This document shows, in pieces, positions 44,349-51,838 of a stretch of DNA of 64,000 nucleotides. The DNA is from SIG480 sp045546975 (lineage in GTDB: Bacteria; Bacillota; Clostridia; Oscillospirales; JAAYXM01). The translations under genes were made by a program, and so were the position numbers. The stretch's first letter is position 1, and every line of letters starts with the position of its first letter. The notes below the pieces were generated by a model. That model did no database searches, was not told the DNA's origin, and worked only from the letters and a program-made list of their open reading frames with translations. Location of the stretch: contig JAZQDV010000007.1 of the NCBI GenBank assembly GCA_045546975.1, positions 124,001 through 188,000 on the forward strand, read 5' to 3'.

Positions 44349-44762
44349 CTATTGTTTTTTTGTCGCCTTTTTCTTTGCGGCGGATTTCTTTCTCCGTGCG
44401 GTGCTTTTCTCTGCACGGAGCAAAAGTGCGGAAAGGTTTTCACGCGCAGCTTCATTTACCTCGGCAAGTTTTTTTGCAACTGCCGCCGCCATTCCGACAT
44501 CGCATATCGCAACGACGGAGAGAGGACGTTTTCCAAGCGCGTTTCCAAGCTCTTCGCGACTTTCTGAAATCTCAATATATAAAACCTCTGCAATTTCTGC
44601 AAGATATGCAAATGTTTCTCTTGTTCTCTCGGATGCATCTGCCGAAACGAGCAAAAGCTTTGCGCTTTTTTGGGAAATTGCGGTGCGCGACGCTTCATCG
44701 CCGAGCGCGAGAAGACTTGCACGCTTTGCAAGACCCAAAAGCTCGAGATAAGAACTACTCAT
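44349..44762 (-). CDS. ylxQ: L7Ae-family ribosomal-like protein YlxQ
   Basis: 137 aa. The first 105 residues match the L7Ae/L30e kink-turn-binding fold (LLGLAKRASLLALGDEA, AKLLLVSADASERT, KRPLSVVAICD), and the last 30 form a Lys/Arg-rich tail (STARRKKSAAKKKATKKQ). YlxQ is an RNA-binding protein of unclear role that is conserved between ylxR and infB. It overlaps ylxR by 8 nt. Confidence 0.93.
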   Translation of the reverse strand: MSSSYLELLGLAKRASLLALGDEASRTAISQKSAKLLLVSADASERTRETFAYLAEIAEVLYIEISESREELGNALGKRPLSVVAICDVGMAAAVAKKLAEVNEAARENLSALLLRAEKSTARRKKSAAKKKATKKQ

Positions 44763-45033
44763 CCTGCGCCTCCTTGATAGAAGCTATTAAGCTTTCGTAT
44801 ATTTCCTCCGAGATAGTATCTGAAAATGCACGTTCGAGTGCACGGGCTTTCTTCGCCTTCATAAGGCAAGCCTCGTTCTTGCAGATATAAGCGCCGCGTC
44901 CCGGAAGCTTCGTGCCTGTGTCAAGATTGATGCTTCCTTCCTTTGATTTAACGACGCGGACAAGCTCCGCCTTCGGGTGCATTTCACGGCAACCAACACA
45001 TTGGCGCATTGGAACTTTCTTTTCCTTAATCAT
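44755..45033 (-). CDS. ylxR: YlxR/RnpM RNA-binding protein
   Basis: 92 aa with the family signature RQCVGCREMHPKAELVRVV and LPGRGAYICKNEACLMKA. It binds RNA; the B. subtilis homologue has been described as a modulator of RNase P. The place between nusA and ylxQ is the standard Gram-positive order, and the start lies 21 nt after nusA. Confidence 0.96.
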   Translation of the reverse strand: MIKEKKVPMRQCVGCREMHPKAELVRVVKSKEGSINLDTGTKLPGRGAYICKNEACLMKAKKARALERAFSDTISEEIYESLIASIKEAQDE

Positions 45034-45054
45034 GCCTCTACGGCACCGTCCTTT

Positions 45055-46110
45055 TTATATATTGTCGCTTGCAGGCTTAATATCGATCTTGTATCCCGTA
45101 AGCTTTGCTGCAAGACGTGCATTCTGCCCGTCCTTGCCTATTGCGAGTGAGAGCTGGTCGTCGGAAACGACAACACGGCAAGCCTTTGCCTCGGTATCCG
45201 TTTCAACGGAGATTACATCTGCCGGAGCAAGAGCTGCTGCAACGTACTCTGACATATCCTCTGAATACTTTACGATATCAATCTTCTCTCCGCGGATTTC
45301 TTCAACGATTGCCGCAACACGGTTTCCGCGCGGACCTACGCAGGCACCGATGGGATCAACGTTTTCGTCGTTTGAGTGTACCGCGATTTTCGTTCTTGAG
45401 CCCGCCTCACGCGCAATGCTCTTTATCTCAACGATTCCGTCGCTGATTTCCGGAACCTCTATCTCAAAGAGCTTGCATACAAGACCCGGATGAGTTCTTG
45501 AAATTATAATCTGCGGGCCACGGTCAGAGCGCTTTACCTCTACAACATAAATCTTTACACGCTCGCCCTCTTTTAATACCTCGCCGGGAATCTGCTCCTT
45601 TGCAGAGAGGTAGATTTCCGTCTTATCGCGGTTGCCTGTAATCTCGATTGATGCACCGCCCGATCTCGGGTCTGTTCGGGTTACGAGTGCGGTTAAAATC
45701 TCGTGTTCCTTTGAGTTAAACTCGCGATATACAACTCCGCGCTCCGCCTCACGGATGCCCTGGATGATAACCTGCTTTGCAGTCTGTGCTGCAATCCTTC
45801 CGAAGTTGCGTGTTGCGACCTCAACGTTTACAATGTCACCAACGCCTGCCTTCTTGGAAATCTTCTTTGCATCGGCAAGTGCGATCTCCTCTGACGGACT
45901 CTCGACATCTTCAACGACCGTCTTCTTGACGTACATACGGAATTCCTTCTTTTCTGCATCGGGCTCGATGAATACGTTTTCGGTTACACCGTCGTTCTCG
46001 CGCTTATATGCAGCAAGAAGCGCCTGACCAATTTTTTCGAGCATATAGTCCTGCGGAATGCCCTTTTCCTTCTCAAGCTGCTCTATGGCAGCAAAAAATT
46101 CTGCGTTCAT
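45055..46110 (-). CDS. nusA: Transcription termination/antitermination protein NusA
   Basis: 351 aa, the short Gram-positive form without C-terminal acidic repeats. An N-terminal RNA polymerase-binding domain (residues 1-125) is followed by S1 (about 130-200) and two KH domains, including EIKSIAREAGSRTKIAVHSND, PIGACVGPRGNRVAAIVEEI and AIGKDGQNARLAAKLTGYKI. NusA binds RNA polymerase and affects pausing and termination. It begins 26 nt after rimP. Confidence 0.98.
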   Translation of the reverse strand: MNAEFFAAIEQLEKEKGIPQDYMLEKIGQALLAAYKRENDGVTENVFIEPDAEKKEFRMYVKKTVVEDVESPSEEIALADAKKISKKAGVGDIVNVEVATRNFGRIAAQTAKQVIIQGIREAERGVVYREFNSKEHEILTALVTRTDPRSGGASIEITGNRDKTEIYLSAKEQIPGEVLKEGERVKIYVVEVKRSDRGPQIIISRTHPGLVCKLFEIEVPEISDGIVEIKSIAREAGSRTKIAVHSNDENVDPIGACVGPRGNRVAAIVEEIRGEKIDIVKYSEDMSEYVAAALAPADVISVETDTEAKACRVVVSDDQLSLAIGKDGQNARLAAKLTGYKIDIKPASDNI

Positions 46111-46136
46111 TTTTTAACCGTCCCCTTTTCTGTTTT

Positions 46137-46592
46137 TTAGAATTCAACGCGCAGCCTTACGGATGCGACTTCTTTTTTCGCAAATGTAATTTCTTCGCCG
46201 GAAACACAGAGTGTTATATCTCCGTCATTGTATGCGCGAAGGTCTCCCGCAAATTCCTTCTTTCCATTCTTTGGAGAAAAGGTCTTGAGCGTAACGGCAC
46301 TTCCCATATATGTTTCAAAGTCCGACGCGCGATAGAGTCTTCTCTCAAGGCCTGCGCTTGACACTTCAAAGATATAGGACTCATCAATCGGGTCCTCAAT
46401 ATCCAGAACCTTGTCAAACGCGCGTGAAAAGCTTTCACAATCGTTTATATCCACCGTTCCGTCCTTATCGATATAAACTCGAAGGTACTTTTCTCCGCCC
46501 TCTTTTACAAACTCAACGTCCCAGATTTTAAGGCCGAGCTTCTCTGCGACGGGGGTTGCAAGAGACATAATTTCTTCGGTTATCTTCTTCAC
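46137..46592 (-). CDS. rimP: Ribosome maturation factor RimP
   Basis: 151 aa. The GTG at 46592 is chosen because GAGGTG lies 5 nt upstream; the frame is open further upstream through the leader hairpin but without an SD. The N-terminal domain carries LGLKIWDVEFVKEGGEKYLRVYID and NDCESFSRAFDKVLD, and the C-terminal SH3-like domain has ISGEEITFAKKEV-type strands. RimP helps mature the 30S subunit. It is the first gene of the nusA-infB unit. Confidence 0.96.
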   Translation of the reverse strand: MKKITEEIMSLATPVAEKLGLKIWDVEFVKEGGEKYLRVYIDKDGTVDINDCESFSRAFDKVLDIEDPIDESYIFEVSSAGLERRLYRASDFETYMGSAVTLKTFSPKNGKKEFAGDLRAYNDGDITLCVSGEEITFAKKEVASVRLRVEF

Positions 46593-46612
46593 AAAATCAC
46601 CTCTTATATCAA

Positions 46613-46644
46613 TTCGAGAGTGGACGATGTCGCCCACTCTCGAA
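46613..46644 (-). promoter_or_regulatory. Leader hairpin in the rimP-nusA transcript
   Basis: Perfect 11-bp inverted repeat (46613-46623 / 46634-46644) with a 10-nt loop lies between the promoter and the rimP start codon, ending about 20 nt before the GTG. It has no T-run, so it is not a standard terminator. It could be an attenuator, an RNase III site or an autoregulation site. Confidence 0.7.
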
Positions 46645-46668
46645 CCTTACTTACCTACTTATACGCAT

Positions 46669-46697
46669 ACTATAACATATCTTTTGGAAAAATGCAA
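46669..46697 (-). promoter_or_regulatory. Sigma-A promoter of the rimP-nusA-infB unit
   Basis: Minus-strand TTGCAT (46697-46692), a 17-nt spacer and TATAGT (46674-46669), about 77 nt before the rimP start. Confidence 0.82.
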
Positions 46698-46716
46698 GTT
46701 TTTTTGCAAATTTTTA

Positions 46717-48201
46717 CTATCTTCTGAAATCAATCTCGTTGATATCGATGCATTTTGCCTTTTTATCAGACTGTGAATATTCCTTTGCAAGTCTTATCGC
46801 AACCTCAAGCTGTGTGTCCTCGATATAGTATTTGTTCTCAAGGTTTCTTGCTTCTTTATCAATTTTCTCTATGGTTTCCCAGCTGCATATTGTGTTCACA
46901 GTCGGAAGCTTATACGCGCGACAGAAGAAGTTTATTGCCTTTACTGTTTCGCTGTCCCAGTTGCTGTCAGGCTCACCTGCAAAGTAGCCGAGAGCCTCAA
47001 GCCTTTCCTCAACAGCCTTGACGTTTTGTGTCTTTATCTTACTTATAGGAGAGTGCTTCACAAGCGGGGTGAGGTAAGGAAGTGTGAACTTTCGAAGAGT
47101 TTTTGAAACCTTGTGGTCAGGAACAACACCTACTTCGTCATAGCCTCCGCTTGTCGGGAGCTTAAGCTCCATTGATGTGATTATTGCCTCATCTCCGTCG
47201 CTTGTTTTTATGTGATTCTGTCCCATACCCTTGCCGTATGTTGTCTCGCCGACAATTGTCGCATAGCCGAGATCGCGCATTGAACCCGCCATAATCTCGG
47301 AGGCGCTTGCGCTGTTTCCGTTTACAAGAATTACGAACTTGTTGAATTCCCAGCCATAGCCCTCACTCTGATAGATGTTTACCTTCATTGGCTTTGACTG
47401 CCATGACATAAGGTACGGTATGTCTTTTTCCGGAAGAATGTTATCCATAAGATTTATAAGGCAATCAAGACCTCCGCCCCGATTGTCACGAAGGTCAAGG
47501 ACGATCGTGTTTACGCCTGACTTTTCAAACTCATCATATGCTTTCATAAAATCAATGAACGCATGTATACCGTTAAAGTGAGCAAGCTTTATGTATCCGA
47601 CCTTTTCGTCTATCATCTCTGAGGTTACGTCAGAAATTATAATCTTTTCACGGGTGACGTTAAACGTGAGCTTTTCTCCTCCGCGAAGAACGGTTATTTT
47701 CACCTTTGTTCCCGCTTCGCCGCGGATGATTTCGGCAGCCTCTGTCGGCAAGAAGTTTTCAAGGCTTATTCCGTCCGCCTCAATAAGTTTATCTCCGGCA
47801 AGGATTCCCGCACGCTTTGCAGGCCCCTCGGAAACACTGTCAACCGTAAGATACTTATCACCGAGATTTGTTATTACGACTCCGATACCGACCATCGAGC
47901 TTTCCATCTCGTAGCTCTCTTCGTACTCCGCGGGTGACATATAGTGTGAATATCTGTCATCGCGCTCGTAAATTTTATTTACAAGCGTATAGAAAAGGTC
48001 CGGGTCTTCCTCAAACATCTCAACCAGTGCCTCTTTTACATAATCCGTGTCGTCATCGGAGAAAAGCCCGAAGTTGCGATATATAGCAAGTGCTTCATCA
48101 AGCTTTCTCTCATAATCCACCTCTGCGGCAAATGCAAAAGCGGAAAGCGACATCACAAGCGCAAGAAAAATTGAAACGACTCTTAAAACTTTCTTTTTCA
48201 T
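46717..48201 (-). CDS. S41 peptidase with C-terminal peptidoglycan-binding-like domain
   Basis: 494 aa. A Sec signal peptide (KKKVLRVVSIFLALVMSLSAFAFA) precedes a PDZ domain (VGIGVVITNLGDKYLTVDSV, GPAKRAGILAGDKLIEADG) and the S41 domain with catalytic Ser in NGNSASASEIMAG and Lys in GETTYGKGMGQ. The last 100 residues (AVEERLEALGYFAGEPDSNW, TVKAINFFCRAYKLP) look like a PG-binding type 1 domain, so it probably acts at the cell wall. It is the last gene of the ddl-murI-DUF1934 unit and the second S41 protease in the window. Confidence 0.95.
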   Translation of the reverse strand: MKKKVLRVVSIFLALVMSLSAFAFAAEVDYERKLDEALAIYRNFGLFSDDDTDYVKEALVEMFEEDPDLFYTLVNKIYERDDRYSHYMSPAEYEESYEMESSMVGIGVVITNLGDKYLTVDSVSEGPAKRAGILAGDKLIEADGISLENFLPTEAAEIIRGEAGTKVKITVLRGGEKLTFNVTREKIIISDVTSEMIDEKVGYIKLAHFNGIHAFIDFMKAYDEFEKSGVNTIVLDLRDNRGGGLDCLINLMDNILPEKDIPYLMSWQSKPMKVNIYQSEGYGWEFNKFVILVNGNSASASEIMAGSMRDLGYATIVGETTYGKGMGQNHIKTSDGDEAIITSMELKLPTSGGYDEVGVVPDHKVSKTLRKFTLPYLTPLVKHSPISKIKTQNVKAVEERLEALGYFAGEPDSNWDSETVKAINFFCRAYKLPTVNTICSWETIEKIDKEARNLENKYYIEDTQLEVAIRLAKEYSQSDKKAKCIDINEIDFRR

Positions 48202-48245
48202 TTTTTATCCTCCGTTATGCCAAGTGGAAGCAGGCTTCCCAAGGC

Positions 48246-48674
48246 TTAATTTGCAGCTTCGCGAATTTCCATAAAGAGAGCATTTTCTCCCGTTACTGCG
48301 TTGTTTATTTCCATCGCATAGTCTATCTTCATTTTGCCGCCTCGATCGTCAAGTGTTTTGTCAATTCTCTTGGTGCTGACTCCCACGGTGAGCGCGCCAA
48401 ATCCCATATCGTAATATGTTATATGTTTTTGTCCCTCTTCAAATATCATATTGCTCGTGAGCTCGCCGAAGCGCATAACCGTGACCTTGTTTTCTTCTAT
48501 CTTGAGCGTAGTGGTTGTATCGCCAAGCCCTGTGAGCTCGCTTTCCTTGTAGGAAACATAGTAGTTTCCGTTTTTTTCGTAATAGCGGCCGCTCGTTACA
48601 AGCTCAACGCTGTCATCGCCCGACTCCTCAAAGCTCTGAAGTCCGCGTATAGTAATTATTACATCCTTTTTCAT
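48246..48674 (-). CDS. DUF1934 family protein
   Basis: 142 aa, with the DUF1934 pattern: an N-terminal DVIITIRG strand, a YYEKNGNYYVSYKE segment, TTTTLKIEENKVTVMRFG and a C-terminal IDYAMEIN strand. It should form a small lipocalin- or FABP-like beta-barrel. Function is unknown. In Firmicutes this family is often near arginyl-tRNA synthetase or cell wall genes; here it lies 27 nt after murI. Confidence 0.88.
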   Translation of the reverse strand: MKKDVIITIRGLQSFEESGDDSVELVTSGRYYEKNGNYYVSYKESELTGLGDTTTTLKIEENKVTVMRFGELTSNMIFEEGQKHITYYDMGFGALTVGVSTKRIDKTLDDRGGKMKIDYAMEINNAVTGENALFMEIREAAN

Positions 48675-48701
48675 TATTTTCTCCTCAAAGTGTATATGCC
48701 A

Positions 48702-49505
48702 TTATTTTCCTACAACGTGAACATTTACCTCTCCCGGAAGTTTTCCCCCGAGGAATTTTGACGCATTTCCCAAAAATCCGTCACGGTCATCCGAAACAAA
48801 GAAGCGGTAAGACCCACGTTTCCCGTCGCTTTTCTCTGTTTTTTCACTCTGGCGCAAGTACTCTGCCGCAGCTTCGCCCGGATTTATGAGAGAAACTCCG
48901 TTTCCCATAAACTCTGCTATTGCGCGCTCTATAATGGGATAGTGCGTGCAACCGAGAATAAGGGTGTCTACACCCGCCTCTTTTATGCGAGTGAGGTACT
49001 CCTCTACCATCGTTTTAAGCACTATGTCGGCCGGGTCGACTCTTCCGTTTTCCACAAGCGGAACAAAAAGCGGACACGCCGCAGTATATATCTCGGCATC
49101 CGGAAGAAACGTCAGTATTTCTCTCTCATACGAGCGGCTTTTGATGGTAGCAGGTGTTCCGATTATGCCGATTTTTTTGTTCTTTGTAGCGTTCTTTGCC
49201 GCAAGGGATGCAGGCTTCACAACACCTATTATCGGGATGTCGTACTCATCCTCAATCTGCGGGAGCGCAACAGAGCTTGCCGTTCCGCACGCCATAATTA
49301 TCGCCTTTATGTCAAAGCTTTTTAAGAACTCTATATCCTCTCTGACATACCTCAGAATAGTGTCCTTTCCTCGTGTACCGTACGGCACGCGCGCAGTATC
49401 GCCAAAGTATACAATATGCTCTGATGGGAGAATCCGCATTATTTCTGCGACGGCAGTGAGACCGCCAAGGCCTGAATCAAACACGCCTATGGGACGTCTG
49501 TCCAT
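48702..49505 (-). CDS. murI: Glutamate racemase
   Basis: 267 aa. It makes D-glutamate for peptidoglycan. The N-terminal IGVFDSGLGGLTAVAEIMRILP and the two catalytic cysteine motifs are visible: MACGTASSVA (the common form is ACNTAS, so Asn is replaced by Gly) and LILGCTHYPI. The length is typical. It begins 2 nt after ddl, so both D-amino acid genes for the cell wall are coupled. Confidence 0.96.
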   Translation of the reverse strand: MDRRPIGVFDSGLGGLTAVAEIMRILPSEHIVYFGDTARVPYGTRGKDTILRYVREDIEFLKSFDIKAIIMACGTASSVALPQIEDEYDIPIIGVVKPASLAAKNATKNKKIGIIGTPATIKSRSYEREILTFLPDAEIYTAACPLFVPLVENGRVDPADIVLKTMVEEYLTRIKEAGVDTLILGCTHYPIIERAIAEFMGNGVSLINPGEAAAEYLRQSEKTEKSDGKRGSYRFFVSDDRDGFLGNASKFLGGKLPGEVNVHVVGK

Positions 49506-49507
49506 AA

Positions 49508-50560
49508 CTATTCCTCCATTGCGTAAGCAATTATTCTGTCAAGAAGCTCTGAAAATTCTATTCCGCAAGCACCCAGAAGCTTTGCATACATGCTAATACT
49601 TGTAAAGCCGGGGATTGTGTTTATCTCGTTAAAGACTATCTCTCCCGTCTTTTTGTTGATGAAGAAATCAACTCTTGAAAGTCCGCGACAGTCGAGAGCT
49701 TCGTATATCTTCTTTGCATAGCCTCGGATTTTCTCTGAAGTTTCCCCAGAAATCTCGGCCGGGATTACAGTTTTTGAAACGGTACTGTTGTATTTTGACT
49801 CGTAGGAGTACACCTCGGTCTCCGACAAGACCTCACCGCAGACGGAAACTATCGGCTCGTCGTTTCCGAGCACTGCCGTTTCAATCTCGCGGGCAGGGAT
49901 AAATTCTTCGACAAGCACACGTCCGCCATAGATTACCGCATCGGAAAGTGCCTTTTTAAGCTCATCGCGGTTTTCCGCCTTTGCGGCACCGACCGATGAA
50001 CCCGTTGCCGTCGGCTTTACAAACACGGGGTAGGTAAACTTATTTTCAATCTCTGAAATTGTGGCTTCGGAGTTGTACGTTTTCTTTGTTACAAGCACCC
50101 AGTCTGCCTGACGAATTCCTGTTTTCTCAACTACAAGCTTTGTGAGCGCCTTATCCATGCACACAGCACTCGACGTACTTTTCGGACCCACGCACGGGAT
50201 ATCTGCCAGCTCGCACATGCCCTGAAGTCTTCCGTCCTCTGCATTTTCTCCGTGCATTACGGGAAATACTACATCTATCGGAATAGCTCTCCCGCTGTCT
50301 GTAAGGATTATTCCCGGGTATTCGCGGTTTGAGGAGAAGCTGCACGAAAGCTTTTCTTTTCCCTGCCACGTGTCATTCTCAATATCCTCTGCACTGACGT
50401 CGGGCAAATAGTACCATGCGCCGGACTTTGTTATTCCGATAAGTGTTATATTATATTTTTCTCTTGAAATCACACGGTATACACTTGCGCATGACCTGAG
50501 CGATATTTCGTGCTCCGGTGATACCCCGCCAAAAATTATGGCAAGATTTATTTTTTTCAT
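49508..50560 (-). CDS. ddl: D-alanine-D-alanine ligase
   Basis: 350 aa. The N-terminal AIIFGGVSPEHEISLRSCASV, the ATP-grasp segment YPVFVKPTATGSSVGAAKAEN, VLVEEFIPAREIETAVLG, and the metal/active-site part VFNEINTIPGFTSISMYAKLL are all typical. It makes the D-Ala-D-Ala dipeptide for UDP-MurNAc-pentapeptide. It is the first gene of a minus-strand cell wall unit and is divergent from the gene at 50653. The pocket identity (Ala or lactate) was not resolved. Confidence 0.97.
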   Translation of the reverse strand: MKKINLAIIFGGVSPEHEISLRSCASVYRVISREKYNITLIGITKSGAWYYLPDVSAEDIENDTWQGKEKLSCSFSSNREYPGIILTDSGRAIPIDVVFPVMHGENAEDGRLQGMCELADIPCVGPKSTSSAVCMDKALTKLVVEKTGIRQADWVLVTKKTYNSEATISEIENKFTYPVFVKPTATGSSVGAAKAENRDELKKALSDAVIYGGRVLVEEFIPAREIETAVLGNDEPIVSVCGEVLSETEVYSYESKYNSTVSKTVIPAEISGETSEKIRGYAKKIYEALDCRGLSRVDFFINKKTGEIVFNEINTIPGFTSISMYAKLLGACGIEFSELLDRIIAYAMEE

Positions 50561-50606
50561 TTATGGCTCGCCCCCGTAATATAATTTATCACGTTCCATT
50601 TATATG

Positions 50607-50635
50607 TGGAAAAACTGTCCTGTATGTTGTATAAT
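50607..50635 (+). promoter_or_regulatory. Possible promoter of the 50653 gene
   Basis: TGGAAA, a 17-nt spacer and a perfect TATAAT (50630-50635), 17 nt before the start. The -35 box is weak. Confidence 0.55.
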
Positions 50636-50652
50636 AAGCTGAGGTGATTTGT

Positions 50653-51057
50653 GTGCAAATTGAACTTTCTTCAAAGCAATTCCGACGTCTTTTAGACCTC
50701 GTATATATAGGAAACTGGGTTCTTAACTCCGCAAGAGGAAGTGACCGTATTCCCGATTTTGACAAAGTTGAGAGCTTTATATTCTCACAATGTCCGAAGT
50801 TTGATATGTCCTCGCTCTGCGAGCTTTCAGACGGTGAGATTATCCCATCGCGCGCGTTTTCTGAGGGTGGAATCCACGAAGCCATAATGGACTATGAGGA
50901 TTCCGTCTTCTTTGACATCCTCGCAGAAGAGCTTTCCCAGCGCGACTGTGACATCGGCACTATTGTGTCCGACGAGCTTCCGCTTCGCCGTGAATGTTAT
51001 CTCAACGAATTCCTGCAAAACGGAATAACAAACATATCCGTCGACGCGGAGTTATAA
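50653..51057 (+). CDS. Small acidic protein of unknown function
   Basis: A 134-aa soluble protein and the only plus-strand gene after 10.6 kb. The GTG at 50653 is chosen because GAGGTG lies 6 nt upstream. The N-terminus (LSSKQFRRLLDLVYIGNWVLNSARG) resembles a recurring uncharacterised bacterial family with a short amphipathic helix pair. The C-terminus is rich in Glu and Asp. No motif for catalysis is evident. Its last six bases overlap the end of the converging hemolysin III gene. Confidence 0.78.
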   Translation: MQIELSSKQFRRLLDLVYIGNWVLNSARGSDRIPDFDKVESFIFSQCPKFDMSSLCELSDGEIIPSRAFSEGGIHEAIMDYEDSVFFDILAEELSQRDCDIGTIVSDELPLRRECYLNEFLQNGITNISVDAEL

Positions 51058-51720
51058 TATGACGTATGCAAAAATCGAAATAAAGTGACAAACGCTTCCG
51101 CCTAGAGCCAGGAAGTGAAAAACTGAATGCATATACTTCTTCTTTTTTCCGATACCGTATAGCACGGCACCAACCGTATACAAAACGCCACCGGAAAGGA
51201 GAAGTATTACTCCGGCAGGTGCGACCGAGGCAATGAGTGCTTTTGCCGAAAAAATAATCGCCCAACCCATCGCGATATAGAGTATCATGGAAATCACGCG
51301 GAACTTATGAACATTTATCGCACTGAATACAATTCCGGTTATTGCCGCCGCCCATACAACGGAAAATACTATAAAGCCTGTGCTTCCACGCATTGCAACA
51401 AGAGTGTACGGAGTGTACGTTCCGGCTATCAGAAAATATATACTGCAGTGGTCAAGCGTTCTGAAAACTTTTTTTGCGCGGTTTATACCAAGGGCGTGGT
51501 ATATAGTTGAAATTGAGTACAGGATTATCATAGATGCTCCGTATATCGAGCTTGACACTACCTTCCACGCATCTGCCTGCTTTGCTGAAAAAACTACAGT
51601 CAAAACAAGAGCAACTATACCAAATGCTGCGCCAAGACCGTGCGAGATTGAATTTACAAGCTCTTCCCCGAGAGTATAGGTGGGAAGCCCGAGCCTTTTT
51701 CTTTTTTCTGATTTATCCAT
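51052..51720 (-). CDS. Hemolysin III/TrhA family membrane protein
   Basis: 222 aa with seven membrane spans and the PAQR/HlyIII signature: LVNSISHGLGAAFGIVAL, YSISTIYHAL (with His), LDHCSIYFLIAGTYTP (Asp-His) and the C-terminal SVFHFLALGGSVCHF (His). The Ser/His/Asp residues correspond to the presumed metal site. Bacterial members have been linked to membrane homeostasis; toxicity is not implied. It is monocistronic with its own promoter and SD AAAGGAG. Confidence 0.95.
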   Translation of the reverse strand: MDKSEKRKRLGLPTYTLGEELVNSISHGLGAAFGIVALVLTVVFSAKQADAWKVVSSSIYGASMIILYSISTIYHALGINRAKKVFRTLDHCSIYFLIAGTYTPYTLVAMRGSTGFIVFSVVWAAAITGIVFSAINVHKFRVISMILYIAMGWAIIFSAKALIASVAPAGVILLLSGGVLYTVGAVLYGIGKKKKYMHSVFHFLALGGSVCHFISIFAYVIL

Positions 51721-51748
51721 GCTTTGTTTCTCCTTTTAATCTCCTTTT

Positions 51749-51777
51749 ATAATACCACCTTTTCACTTAAATTACAA
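51749..51777 (-). promoter_or_regulatory. Sigma-A-type promoter of the hemolysin III gene
   Basis: Minus-strand TTGTAA (51777-51772), a 17-nt spacer and TATTAT (51754-51749). Confidence 0.68.
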
Positions 51778-51793
51778 TTAAAATTACAAAAAC

Positions 51794-51830
51794 AAACTCT
51801 GCCATCTTTTGTATTTTGATGGCAGAGTTT
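51794..51830 (-). terminator. Terminator after the phosphoglucomutase gene
   Basis: Perfect 13-bp stem (51794-51806 / 51818-51830) with a T-rich tract on the minus strand, 8 nt after the stop codon. Confidence 0.83.
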
Positions 51831-51838
51831 TCATTTTT

